A stretch of 64,000 nt of DNA, taken from positions 268,591-332,590 of the forward strand of contig NZ_FRCA01000002.1 of assembly GCF_900142755.1 (NCBI RefSeq), given 5' to 3'. The notes below the pieces were generated by a model. The model did no database searches, was not told where the DNA came from, and saw only the letters and a list, made by a program, of their open reading frames with translations. The stretch comes from Halomonas cupida. GTDB lineage: Bacteria; Pseudomonadota; Gammaproteobacteria; Pseudomonadales; Halomonadaceae. A program made the translations under genes and the position numbers. Shown here in pieces: positions 43,713-52,201 of the stretch (position 1 is the first letter of the stretch; each line of letters begins with the position of its first letter).

Positions 43713-44657
43713 ATGAATGACACCATCTTCACAGGCTGTATTCCTGCTCTCATGACTCCCTGCAACTCAGACCGCCAACCGGACTATGACGCCCTGGTCG
43801 CCAAGGGACAGGAGCTCATCGATATCGGTATGAGTGGCGTCGTCTACTGTGGATCCATGGGGGACTGGCCACTACTGACGGAAGCACAGCGCCAGCAGGG
43901 CGTCGCACGGCTGGTTGAAGCAGGTATTCCCACCATTGTCGGTACCGGCGCCGTCAACTCCAGAGAGGCCGTATCCCATGCCGCGCATGCCGCCGAAGTG
44001 GGGGCTCAGGGGTTGATGGTGATTCCTCGCGTGCTGTCTCGAGGAACCTCCGTTGTCGCTCAGAGAGCCCACTTCTCGGCCATCCTCGACGCGGCTCCCC
44101 AACTCCCGGCGGTGATCTACAACAGCCCCTACTATGGTTTTGCCACCCGTGCCGACCTGTTTTTCGAACTGCGTCGCCAACACCCCAACCTGATCGGCTT
44201 CAAGGAGTTCGGTGGGGCCAGCGACCTGCGATATGCAGCGGAGAACATCACCTCACAGGACGATGACATCACCTTGATGGTGGGCGTCGACACCAATGTC
44301 TTTCATGGATTCGTCAACTGTGGGGCCACTGGCGCCATCACCGGCATCGGCAACGCCCTGCCACGAGAAGTGCTGCATCTGGTGTCACTCTGCAAACAGG
44401 CAGCACGGGGTGATGTCGAGGCACGCCGACTTGCACTGGAACTCGAGTCAGCATTGGGGGTGCTGTCGTCCTTCGATGAAGGACCGGACCTCGTTCTCTA
44501 CTACAAGCACCTCATGGTGCTCAACGGTGACAAGGAGTACTCCCTGCATTTCAACGAGACGGATGCGCTGAGCAACGCACAACGTAGATACGCCGAAACG
44601 CAATATCAGCTCTTTCGCGAGTGGTATACCCAGTGGTCGGCATCTCTAGATCAGTAA
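43713..44657 (+). CDS. DapA-superfamily aldolase/deaminase, probably 1-pyrroline-4-hydroxy-2-carboxylate deaminase
   Basis: 314 residues of the DapA/NAL TIM-barrel family: FTGCIPALMTPCNSDRQPDYDALV, then YCGSMGDWPLLTEAQRQ (in place of the usual GTTGE), the Tyr in AVIYNSPYYGF, and the Schiff-base lysine in IGFKEFGGASDLRY. The family includes the deaminase that converts the pyrroline product of D-hydroxyproline oxidation to 2-oxoglutarate semialdehyde. The location between the epimerase and the GntR gene supports that role; dihydrodipicolinate synthase activity is unlikely. Confidence 0.88.
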   Translation: MNDTIFTGCIPALMTPCNSDRQPDYDALVAKGQELIDIGMSGVVYCGSMGDWPLLTEAQRQQGVARLVEAGIPTIVGTGAVNSREAVSHAAHAAEVGAQGLMVIPRVLSRGTSVVAQRAHFSAILDAAPQLPAVIYNSPYYGFATRADLFFELRRQHPNLIGFKEFGGASDLRYAAENITSQDDDITLMVGVDTNVFHGFVNCGATGAITGIGNALPREVLHLVSLCKQAARGDVEARRLALELESALGVLSSFDEGPDLVLYYKHLMVLNGDKEYSLHFNETDALSNAQRRYAETQYQLFREWYTQWSASLDQ

Positions 44658-44758
44658 TGCAGCAGCAGAACTGAACACCCTGCCGCCCCATTCGAGATAG
44701 TGGCCCGCCCCAGCTTCCAGGGTCCTGAAGGCACGGCTACATGGACTTTCATTGTAGT

Positions 44759-44768
44759 TTGTATACAA
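44759..44768. promoter_or_regulatory. Palindrome in front of gntR, probable autoregulatory site
   Basis: TTGTATACAA (44759-44768) is a perfect 10-base palindrome. Its first half TTGTATA matches the 17-bp sites at 42558 and 45850, suggesting binding by the same GntR protein. It lies 34 bp before the gntR start. Confidence 0.6.
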
Positions 44769-44802
44769 TGTGCAAAACTACTTGCCTGGGGGAACGCGGG
44801 CC

Positions 44803-45474
44803 ATGGCCACCTACAAGACACGGGCACAATTCGTTGCCGACGACCTGCGTGGACGCATTCTTGGCGGCGAGTTTCAGGGCGGCACACAACTCCGACAGGA
44901 TGCCCTGGCCAGCGACTATGATGTCAGCCGAATTCCCGTTCGCGAAGCCCTTCTGACCCTCGAGTCCGAAGGGCTCGTGGAGTTCCACCCTCACCGCGGC
45001 GCCTTCACCACTGAACTGTCCGTGGCCAGGATTCGCGAGCTGTTCGAACTGCGCATTCTGCTCGAGACGCATACTCTCCGTCGTGCCATCGACTGTTTGA
45101 CGGATGCCGATCTGAAGAAGGCGGAAGATATTCTCGAGAAGTACGACAAGGCTCTGGACTCAGGGGGCGAGATCGGTAATTGGAGCGAGTACAACTTCGC
45201 CTTTCATCATGCGCTCTATGCACCTTCCGAGCTGCCCGAGACGCTCGCCATCATCAGCCAGTTGAACACCAAGTCGGATCGCTATATCCGCATGCAGCTG
45301 CTCTATACCCAGGAAATAGAGAAAGCAGAAAGGGAGCATCATGGGCTTCTCGAACTGGCTCGCAGGGGTGATGTCGAACAAGCCTGTGAGCTGCTGAAAA
45401 CCCATATTCAGGAAGCATGCGAAGGTATCGTGGCGGTTCTGGAAGAACGCACCACACTGACAGAGCAGTGCTGA
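44803..45474 (+). CDS. GntR-family regulator (FadR/FCD type) of the hydroxyproline cluster
   Basis: 223 residues from the ATG at 44803. The winged helix (about 1-72) reads ADDLRGRILGGEFQGGTQLRQDALASDYDVSRIPVREALLTLESEGLVEFHPHRGAFTTE in outline, typical of the FadR branch, and the C-terminal FCD helical domain (about 78-215) includes ELFELRILLETHTLRRA and the metal-site histidines around FAFHHALY. Such regulators usually repress and are released by the pathway substrate. Three similar AT-rich sites in the cluster are its likely targets. Confidence 0.92.
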   Translation: MATYKTRAQFVADDLRGRILGGEFQGGTQLRQDALASDYDVSRIPVREALLTLESEGLVEFHPHRGAFTTELSVARIRELFELRILLETHTLRRAIDCLTDADLKKAEDILEKYDKALDSGGEIGNWSEYNFAFHHALYAPSELPETLAIISQLNTKSDRYIRMQLLYTQEIEKAEREHHGLLELARRGDVEQACELLKTHIQEACEGIVAVLEERTTLTEQC

Positions 45475-45742
45475 TTCTGGCCATCTTCCTTCCAGGCCAT
45501 ATTCCCTCCCTGGCCCAGTGCATCGGGACATGGAGGGACTGTGGTTCTGTGCAGATCGCCGTTACTCGTCACTACAGGGTATGAGCGACCCTGCCTGAGG
45601 AAACTGACACCCTGTCCTGGCGCCTCTCTGCACTCCCCTGCTGTCTTGTCACTCTTCGACGACCTGTATCCTCACTCCCGGCACCACCACAGCCCATCTT
45701 TCTGATTTCTCCGGCCAGTATGGCCTGTACCTGACGGGTCCC

Positions 45743-45807
45743 GACTCTGGTTTCCGGCTCTGGTTTCCGACTCTGGTTTCCGACTCTGGTTTCCGACTCT
45801 GGTTTCC
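45743..45807. repeat. 13-bp tandem repeat, five units
   Basis: GACTCTGGTTTCC is repeated five times from 45743 to 45807; only unit 2 differs, by one base (GGCTCTGGTTTCC). The array sits 43 bp upstream of the operator-like site at 45850. The rest of the 418-bp gap between gntR and the dehydrogenase gene shows no gene. Confidence 0.92.
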
Positions 45808-45849
45808 GACGCGGATTGATATTCATATTGATCCCGATCACGGCATATC

Positions 45850-45866
45850 TTATATTTTATACAATC
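45850..45866 (-). promoter_or_regulatory. Putative GntR operator before the FAD-dependent dehydrogenase gene
   Basis: On the minus strand this reads GATTGTATAAAATATAA, identical over 17 bases to 42558-42574. It ends 26 bp before the start codon, where a bound repressor would block the promoter. Confidence 0.7.
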
Positions 45867-45892
45867 GACAAAAATAAGACCAAGGACTCCAT

Positions 45893-47188
45893 ATGCAAGT
45901 GTCTCCCTCACCAGGCGGCCTCTCTGGCAATGATGCTGACATCGCTATTATCGGCGCTGGTGTGATAGGTACCGCATGTGCCCTGATGCTGAGCCGGAGA
46001 GGCTTTCGCGTGCTGGTTATCGACCAGAACGATCCCGGAATGGGAGCTTCCTGGGGCAATGCAGGACACATGGCGACAGAGCAGATATTTCCTATCGCCG
46101 ATGCCTCAATACTCAAGCGTCTGCCCGGGATGCTGATGGATCCTCTGGGCCCACTTCGTCTTGACTGGCGCTACTTCCCCAGAGCAATCCCCTGGTTTTC
46201 ACGCCTGCTCTGGAATCTGCGCAAGACCCCTTACCGAAAGACGGTCGCGGGAATCCGCGCGCTCAATCAATCAAGCCTGAGTACCTGGCGCGCATTGCTG
46301 GCATCCATTGATCACTCCCATCTTCTCAAGGATCAGGGCTCCTTCCTGATCCACGAACGGGCCGATACCCGCCACGACATTGATGCACTCCACACACGAA
46401 TGCTCGAGCAGCAGGTCAACGTGGAACATTGGCAGGGCGATGCCATTCGACAGTTGGCCCCCCAACTCTCGCAACGCATCAGGGGTGGACTCTTCTTTCC
46501 GGACACGGCACATGTGGTGAATCCCTGGCGCGTTGTCAACGCCATGGTCGAGGCCGCTCGCCACAATGGCGTGCAGTTCACGAGGAATGAAGTGCTGACA
46601 GGGAAGGTTGACGATCAGGGAGTCACCCTGCAGACCTCGGAGTCAGGACAGATCAGAGCACACAAGGTGGTGCTGGCCTGTGGCGCCCACTCGGCGTCTC
46701 TGGCAAAAGCATTGGCCGGCGTTCGAGTACCTCTGGACACCGAACGCGGCTATCACCTGATGCTGCCAGGTGAGCAGAACCGCTTGCCGGTGGCCGTCAC
46801 CTCACTCGAGCGTCGCTTCATCATGACCCCCATGGAGGAGGGCCTGCGACTGGCAGGGACCGTCGAGTTTGCTGGCCTCAAGCAGTCTCCCAACATGCAA
46901 CGCGCATGGCAATTGCACCCGCTCAGTCAGGGGTTGTTCAAGACGGAACTGGATGCTGGTTCGGCGACAGCCTGGATGGGCTTTCGTCCTTCACTTCCCG
47001 ACTCACTGCCGATCATCGATTCCGTCAAGGACGGCAAGGTACTACTGGCATTCGGCCATCACCACCTTGGCCTGACCCAGGCGGCGGTAACCGCCGAGAT
47101 CATCACCCAACTGGCAACCGATGGAGAGACTCCGGCAACGTTCCCCCTGCCCGACCTGGAGTACTACAAGGCAAATCGATTTGCCTGA
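45893..47188 (+). CDS. FAD-dependent D-amino acid dehydrogenase, probably cis-4-hydroxy-D-proline dehydrogenase
   Basis: 431 residues of the DadA/DAO family. The FAD motif IIGAGVIGTACALMLSRRGFRVLVID lies at about 18-45, followed by GASWGNAGHMATEQIFPIAD. The C-terminal FAD/substrate region is WMGFRPSLPDSLPIIDSV and LLAFGHHHLGLTQAAVTAEII. AAGGA precedes the ATG by 6 bases. In the pathway it would oxidise cis-4-hydroxy-D-proline to the pyrroline handled by the DapA-like enzyme. General D-amino acid dehydrogenase activity is the alternative. Confidence 0.88.
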   Translation: MQVSPSPGGLSGNDADIAIIGAGVIGTACALMLSRRGFRVLVIDQNDPGMGASWGNAGHMATEQIFPIADASILKRLPGMLMDPLGPLRLDWRYFPRAIPWFSRLLWNLRKTPYRKTVAGIRALNQSSLSTWRALLASIDHSHLLKDQGSFLIHERADTRHDIDALHTRMLEQQVNVEHWQGDAIRQLAPQLSQRIRGGLFFPDTAHVVNPWRVVNAMVEAARHNGVQFTRNEVLTGKVDDQGVTLQTSESGQIRAHKVVLACGAHSASLAKALAGVRVPLDTERGYHLMLPGEQNRLPVAVTSLERRFIMTPMEEGLRLAGTVEFAGLKQSPNMQRAWQLHPLSQGLFKTELDAGSATAWMGFRPSLPDSLPIIDSVKDGKVLLAFGHHHLGLTQAAVTAEIITQLATDGETPATFPLPDLEYYKANRFA

Positions 47189-47236
47189 CCTCGCCCTTGC
47201 AGCATCACTCGGACAACAATTCCAAAAGGAGAGATC

Positions 47237-48679
47237 ATGACATCCCCCATGGGTTCTTCAAGACTACCGACCATGACAGAAGTCATGGCGATAATGATCG
47301 GCTTCATCGCCATCATGTTTCTCAGTATCAATGTCCTTCAGCTTCCTATCCAGCTGGCGCTTTTTGCCTCGTGGTTTCTGGTGATGGCGCTGGGCCTGCG
47401 CCTGAAGGTTCCCTATGACAGCATGCAGCGAGGATTGATCGATGGAATTCACAATGGCATGGAGGCTGTACTCGTCCTGACCACCGTAGGTGCTCTGATC
47501 GGGACCTGGATTGCCGGAGGGATTGTACCCAGCATCATCTACTACGGCCTGACGGTCATGAACCCTCAGATATTCCTGTTTGCCGCATTCATGATCTGTG
47601 CCCTCACCTCCCTTTCGACCGGCACTTCCTTTGGTACCGCAGGAACCGCTGGGGTGGCCATGATGGGGATAGGGCATAGCTTCGGTATTCCATTGCCACT
47701 CGTCGCGGGGGCCGTCATTTCCGGCGCCTACGTTGGCGACAAGATGTCCCCTCTCTCGGACACCACGGTGATGACCGCCTCTCTCTGCAAGGTCAACCTG
47801 GTGGACCATATACGTTCGATGATGTGGGTAAGTGCTCCGGCAATCCTGATTGCCTCAGTCCTGTTCATCGTTGTCGGTTTCTTCTATATCAGCGACGGTG
47901 TTGATACCTCTCGTACCGCTATCGCCATGGAGGCACTGCAGAGCCACTTCACCATCACTCCCTGGCTGCTCCTGCCCGCCGCTGTTGTCATCATTCTGCT
48001 GACTCGGCGCTACCCTGCTATACCGGTCATCACCTTCGGCGCGCTACTGGGCAGTCTCTGTGCCTGGTGGGTTCAGGGTGTTGACCCCGTCCAATCCATC
48101 AACATTGCCTATGTCGGCAATGCCATGCAGTCGGATGTCGAATTTCTCAACACGCTGCTCAACCGCGGGGGTATCGAGTCCATGCTGGGAGTGGTGGCCT
48201 TGATCCTTTTCGCTCTTGGCCTTGGCGGCTTGATGAAGCGAGTAGGCATTCTTCAGGCGATCAGCAATGGTTTCCTGCGCTGGGCCAACAACCCGGGCCG
48301 CCTGACGATCTCCACCATGCTGGGAGGTTTCTTCGGTAACTTCTTCGGTGGCGCTGCTTATGTTTCGCTGATTACCGCCAGCACCATTACCGAGAAGAAC
48401 TATGATGACCAGGGAGTGGACCGCCGAGTCCTGTCCCGCAACGCCGAAGCCGGGGGCACCATCACCACCCCCATGGTGCCATGGACCGATGGAGGTGTAT
48501 TCATGGCCACGACCCTTGGCGTATCGACCCTCAGCTATCTGCCGTTTCTCTGGTATCACATGCTGGTCATCGCCATATCCATCTTCTATGGCTACGCCAA
48601 CATCGCCATCTGGAGAGTCAAGCCACAGTCAGGTACCCAGCAGGACAGCTCGGCTCCAGGACAGGTGCACGCCTCGTAA
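47237..48679 (+). CDS. NhaC-family Na+/H+ antiporter-type transporter
   Basis: 480 residues with about eleven membrane helices. The NhaC family pattern is clear: LTSLSTGTSFGTAGTAGVAMMGIG, then AGAVISGAYVGDKMSPLSDTTVMTASL, and NAEAGGTITTPMVPWTDGGVFMATTLGVS. Family members exchange Na+ or H+, and some move organic anions or amino acids. It follows the dehydrogenase gene after 48 bp with an AAAGGAGAG site and sits in the putative GntR-controlled unit. It may therefore be the hydroxyproline carrier (inference) rather than a general Na+ pump. Confidence 0.87.
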   Translation: MTSPMGSSRLPTMTEVMAIMIGFIAIMFLSINVLQLPIQLALFASWFLVMALGLRLKVPYDSMQRGLIDGIHNGMEAVLVLTTVGALIGTWIAGGIVPSIIYYGLTVMNPQIFLFAAFMICALTSLSTGTSFGTAGTAGVAMMGIGHSFGIPLPLVAGAVISGAYVGDKMSPLSDTTVMTASLCKVNLVDHIRSMMWVSAPAILIASVLFIVVGFFYISDGVDTSRTAIAMEALQSHFTITPWLLLPAAVVIILLTRRYPAIPVITFGALLGSLCAWWVQGVDPVQSINIAYVGNAMQSDVEFLNTLLNRGGIESMLGVVALILFALGLGGLMKRVGILQAISNGFLRWANNPGRLTISTMLGGFFGNFFGGAAYVSLITASTITEKNYDDQGVDRRVLSRNAEAGGTITTPMVPWTDGGVFMATTLGVSTLSYLPFLWYHMLVIAISIFYGYANIAIWRVKPQSGTQQDSSAPGQVHAS

Positions 48680-48698
48680 CAACAGTGGCTGATTCCTG

Positions 48699-48737
48699 AT
48701 ACGGCAATGCCCCGCGATACGCGGGGCATTGCCGTAT
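48699..48737. terminator. Strong hairpin between the NhaC gene and the secretion operon
   Basis: ATACGGCAATGCCCCGC (48699-48715) pairs perfectly with 48721-48737 around a 5-base loop, giving a 17-bp stem. It separates convergent transcription units and can serve both. Confidence 0.8.
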
Positions 48738-48828
48738 TCAACGCCTGGCTGCTGACAAGTGTCGGATACCAGACACCAGGGGACATCCGTTATATTCCAG
48801 ACATGATGTCCGCCGGCATAGCTTTCCT

Positions 48829-50028
48829 TCAATAAAGCTTGGCTTTCACCAACGGCTTCAACAGATAGCTGAGCAGAGTCCGCTCTCCGGTCTGAATATC
48901 CACCTGCGCCACCATGCCAGGGCGAATGTCCAGACGTTCTCCCTTCCTTTCCAGATGGGCTTCGTCAGTACGTATCAGCACCTCATAGAAGGATTTCTTG
49001 CCCTGTGGCGTTTCCTCCTCGATGGTATCGGCACTGATCTGCTCAACGGTACCTGACAGGTCGCCATAGATCGTGTAGTCGTAGGCGGTGATCTTGACGC
49101 TGGCCGGCATACCTGGCGCAATGAAGGCCACGTCCTCGGGACGAATACGCGTTTCGATCAGCAATTGATCCTCCAGCGGTGTTATCTCCATGATTGGATC
49201 ACCTGGCTGGATGACACCGCCCACCGTGTTGATCATGACCTCATTGACCCGGCCATTCACTGGGGAATGGATTTCGGTACGCAGCAACTGATCATTTCTC
49301 TGCAGCAGGGTCTGTTCCATGGCAGACAACTCAGCCTGCTTGCTGGAAAGCTCGGAGTAGGCATCCTGGACATAGGTGTTGCGCATCTCGGCCAGCTTTC
49401 CCGCCAGGGAGGCAACAGACTGCTGAAGCTTCAGCAACTCCATTTCGCTGACCGAACGCCTCTGCACCAATGGCTGGAGGATGTTGATCTGTTGCTGTGT
49501 GACCGCCATCTCGTTCTGAATCGAGCGTTCCGCCTCTTTCAGACGATAACGGCGTGCCTCGAACAGTGAACGCTCGGACCGGGCCAGCTCACTATCGGGA
49601 TCAATGGTGTCGGGAAACTCGATACTCTCCTGCTCAAGAACCTCCGCTTCGAGTCTCGCAATGGCCGCGCGCAGCACCTGAGTCTGACTGAGTGTCTCAC
49701 GCCAGGCACTGCGAAACTGTGTATCGTCGAGACGCAGCAACGGCTGCCCACGCGCGACCTCGTCCCCTCGTCTCACCAGCAGCTCAGCGAGGATGCCCCC
49801 TTCAAGACTCTGGATCGTCTGCATTCGGGACAATGGCACTACCCGGCCATCTCCACGCGTCACTTCCTCGATCGTGGCCCAGGAAGCCCAGGCCACAAAA
49901 CCGAGAATGATCAATACGCACAGCCAAAGCACCGGATGCGATAGTCGACGTGGCCCTGCCTTCGGCCGAAGCTGCTCAAGGGCCTGCTTTTCAGTTGCCA
50001 GGTGCTGTTGTGTAGCCTGCATCGACAT
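48829..50028 (-). CDS. HlyD/LapC-type membrane fusion protein of a type I secretion system
   Basis: 399 residues. A short cytoplasmic part and one membrane helix (about 31-50, LWLCVLIILGFVAWASWATI) precede a HlyD body: the split biotinyl-lipoyl segment (GGILAELLVRRGDEVARGQPLLRLDD), a long coiled coil (about 115-255), then IHSPVNGRVNEVMINTVGGVIQPGDPIMEI, and the C-terminal beta domain ending LLSYLLKPLVKAKLY. It bridges the ABC transporter and TolC. Its start lies 38 bp inside the end of the ABC gene, showing tight coupling. Confidence 0.95.
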   Translation of the reverse strand: MSMQATQQHLATEKQALEQLRPKAGPRRLSHPVLWLCVLIILGFVAWASWATIEEVTRGDGRVVPLSRMQTIQSLEGGILAELLVRRGDEVARGQPLLRLDDTQFRSAWRETLSQTQVLRAAIARLEAEVLEQESIEFPDTIDPDSELARSERSLFEARRYRLKEAERSIQNEMAVTQQQINILQPLVQRRSVSEMELLKLQQSVASLAGKLAEMRNTYVQDAYSELSSKQAELSAMEQTLLQRNDQLLRTEIHSPVNGRVNEVMINTVGGVIQPGDPIMEITPLEDQLLIETRIRPEDVAFIAPGMPASVKITAYDYTIYGDLSGTVEQISADTIEEETPQGKKSFYEVLIRTDEAHLERKGERLDIRPGMVAQVDIQTGERTLLSYLLKPLVKAKLY

Positions 50029-52201
50029 CGCGGCGATCTTCCTTATCCTGGTTCACTGTATTGAGGCGCTGTCTCGCATCACGCGAGGCAGAGACTTCCA
50101 CCCGGTTGCCGTTGACAACAGAATTCACCGGGCCATCCATGACACATTTGCCGTCCTTCAGAACAACCGCTCTTGTGACCAATGACAACAGCGACTTCTT
50201 GTGTGTCGATACCAGCAGGGTTCGCCCCTCGAGCCAGGACTCGAGAAAGTGAATCACATGCTGCTCGTTGGTCTGGTCGTAAGCGGACGTGGGTTCATCC
50301 ATCAGCACGATACGTGGGTCCTGCAGGATGACGCGGGCAAGCCCTACGGCCTGGCGTTGGCCTCCCGAGAGGCTGCCATTACCGGCAATAGGCATATCCA
50401 GGCCCAGCGGGTGACGGCGTACGAACTTGCCCAGCCCAACGCCATTAAGCGCCTCGAGCAGAGCATCGTCATCATGTGCCCCGCCATCGAGAGTCAGGTT
50501 GTCTCTCAGGGTGCCATGGAACAGGGCAATATCCTGGGGGAGATAGCCGATGGCCCGTCGCCGATCCACCGGGTCGATCTGCTCCATGCGGACGTCGTCC
50601 AGCACCACACTGCCGGATCCAGGATCGACCAATCCAGCCATGAGACGCAACAGGGTCGATTTGCCGGACCCATTGCCGCCCAGTAGTGCTACCCGCTCAC
50701 CGGCATCCACCCTCAGAGCCGCCAATGCCAGCGCTGCGGGAGCATCTTCCTGCCAGGACAGTGCCACATTCTCCAGCTGATAGTTGCCCTGGAGTTTCGG
50801 CTTACGGACGAAATTTCTTCCCGGGGGACGTTCCACCGGCGCTTCCATCAGGGCATCCAGCCCCTCCATGGCCACCTTGACGTGCTGCCAGCGCGCCAGC
50901 AGGTTGGCCACCTGCGACATCGGCGCTACAGTCCTCGAGGTAAGAATGGTGCAGGCGATCAATGCCCCGACGGTGAGTTCACCCGCAGCAATCAAGTAAA
51001 CACCGACGATCACTACCCCGACATAGGTGAGCTGCTGCACGGTGGCGGCGGCATAGGCCAGGCGCGCTGACAGGCTACGCTGCTGCATACCGGCTTCTGC
51101 CAGATCCCGGGACAGGTTCTCCCAGAGCGCGAGGTGCCGACCTTCCGCATGGGTCGCCTTGACCGTCTCCAGATGTTCGATCGACTCCAGAAGAACGCCC
51201 TGGCGTACCGCGCCTTCGCGAAGATTCTGTCGCGACAGTCGGGACAGTCGCCCCTGAGCCAGCAGGCCCGGTACCACCATCAATACAATGGCAGCGATCG
51301 GCACCCAGACCATGGGGCCACCAATGAAGAAGATCACACCCAGGAACAGCAATACGAAGGGAATATCACTGATTGCCCCCACCGTGGCAGAGGTCAGAAA
51401 TTCCCTGACGGACTCGAATTCACGAATCTGGCTGCTGAAGGCCCCGGTCGACCCCGGTTTTGCCGCCAGACGCAGTTGCATCACCTGGTCGAACAGCCGT
51501 GACGACAGCTCCAGATCCAGCCCCTTGCCGGTGGAATCCAGCAGGTGTGCTCGCAGGCTGCGCAACAGAAACTCCAGCAACACCGCCAGCGCCACACCAC
51601 TGGCGAGAATCCACAAGGTAGAGAAGGCCTCATTGGGGACGACCCGGTCATAGACCTGCATGGCGAATATCGCCGTGGAGATGGCCAGCAGATTGGCCAT
51701 CAATGCAGCCACCCCCACTTCTGCGTAGATCCCACGACGCTCCTTCAGTGGCGTCTTGAGCCAGTGTCCCGGTGCTTCCCGAGCATAGTCGCCAGCGCGT
51801 TGGTCGGGCTTGAACTGTGGACGAGCCACTACCACCGTGCCGGTATGGCGCTCCGCGAGCTCGCTCTCCTGCCAGGTTTCACAGCCACCAGCACTTTCCG
51901 GCGTCAAGACGGTGAATTGGTCATTCGAGCGGGCCGCGACCACCACCCAACGATCATCGTTGAGCTCGATCAGCACGGGAAACAATGTCTCGTTGAGTGT
52001 TTCTATCCGACTCTCGACCATCCGAGCCTTCATCCCGGCTCTTGCCATCGCCCGAGCCACATGCGACAGCGGCAGGCACCCCTGTTCAAGAGGCATACCA
52101 TCGCCCAGTTCTGCGACGCTGCTGGTCTGGTTCTGGTGCTCACACAACAGCACCAGACCTTCACGCAATGGATCCCGGCTTCCTGTCCCGGATCTATTCA
52201 T
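49991..52201 (-). CDS. Type I secretion ABC transporter, LapB/RTX-toxin type, with degenerate C39 domain
   Basis: 736 residues. The N-terminal domain (about 1-135) has the C39-peptidase fold but no catalytic cysteine in the expected place (SVAELGDG), so it acts as a docking domain, as in HlyB and LapB. Six helices follow (about 160-440), then the ATPase: Walker A LLGGNGSGKST, signature SLSGGQRQAVGLARV, Walker B IVLMDEPTSAYD, and a final switch His in STHKKS. AGGAGG precedes the ATG. It overlaps the TolC stop by 8 bp. It probably exports the two large adhesins encoded upstream. Confidence 0.95.
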   Translation of the reverse strand: MNRSGTGSRDPLREGLVLLCEHQNQTSSVAELGDGMPLEQGCLPLSHVARAMARAGMKARMVESRIETLNETLFPVLIELNDDRWVVVAARSNDQFTVLTPESAGGCETWQESELAERHTGTVVVARPQFKPDQRAGDYAREAPGHWLKTPLKERRGIYAEVGVAALMANLLAISTAIFAMQVYDRVVPNEAFSTLWILASGVALAVLLEFLLRSLRAHLLDSTGKGLDLELSSRLFDQVMQLRLAAKPGSTGAFSSQIREFESVREFLTSATVGAISDIPFVLLFLGVIFFIGGPMVWVPIAAIVLMVVPGLLAQGRLSRLSRQNLREGAVRQGVLLESIEHLETVKATHAEGRHLALWENLSRDLAEAGMQQRSLSARLAYAAATVQQLTYVGVVIVGVYLIAAGELTVGALIACTILTSRTVAPMSQVANLLARWQHVKVAMEGLDALMEAPVERPPGRNFVRKPKLQGNYQLENVALSWQEDAPAALALAALRVDAGERVALLGGNGSGKSTLLRLMAGLVDPGSGSVVLDDVRMEQIDPVDRRRAIGYLPQDIALFHGTLRDNLTLDGGAHDDDALLEALNGVGLGKFVRRHPLGLDMPIAGNGSLSGGQRQAVGLARVILQDPRIVLMDEPTSAYDQTNEQHVIHFLESWLEGRTLLVSTHKKSLLSLVTRAVVLKDGKCVMDGPVNSVVNGNRVEVSASRDARQRLNTVNQDKEDRRDVDAGYTTAPGN

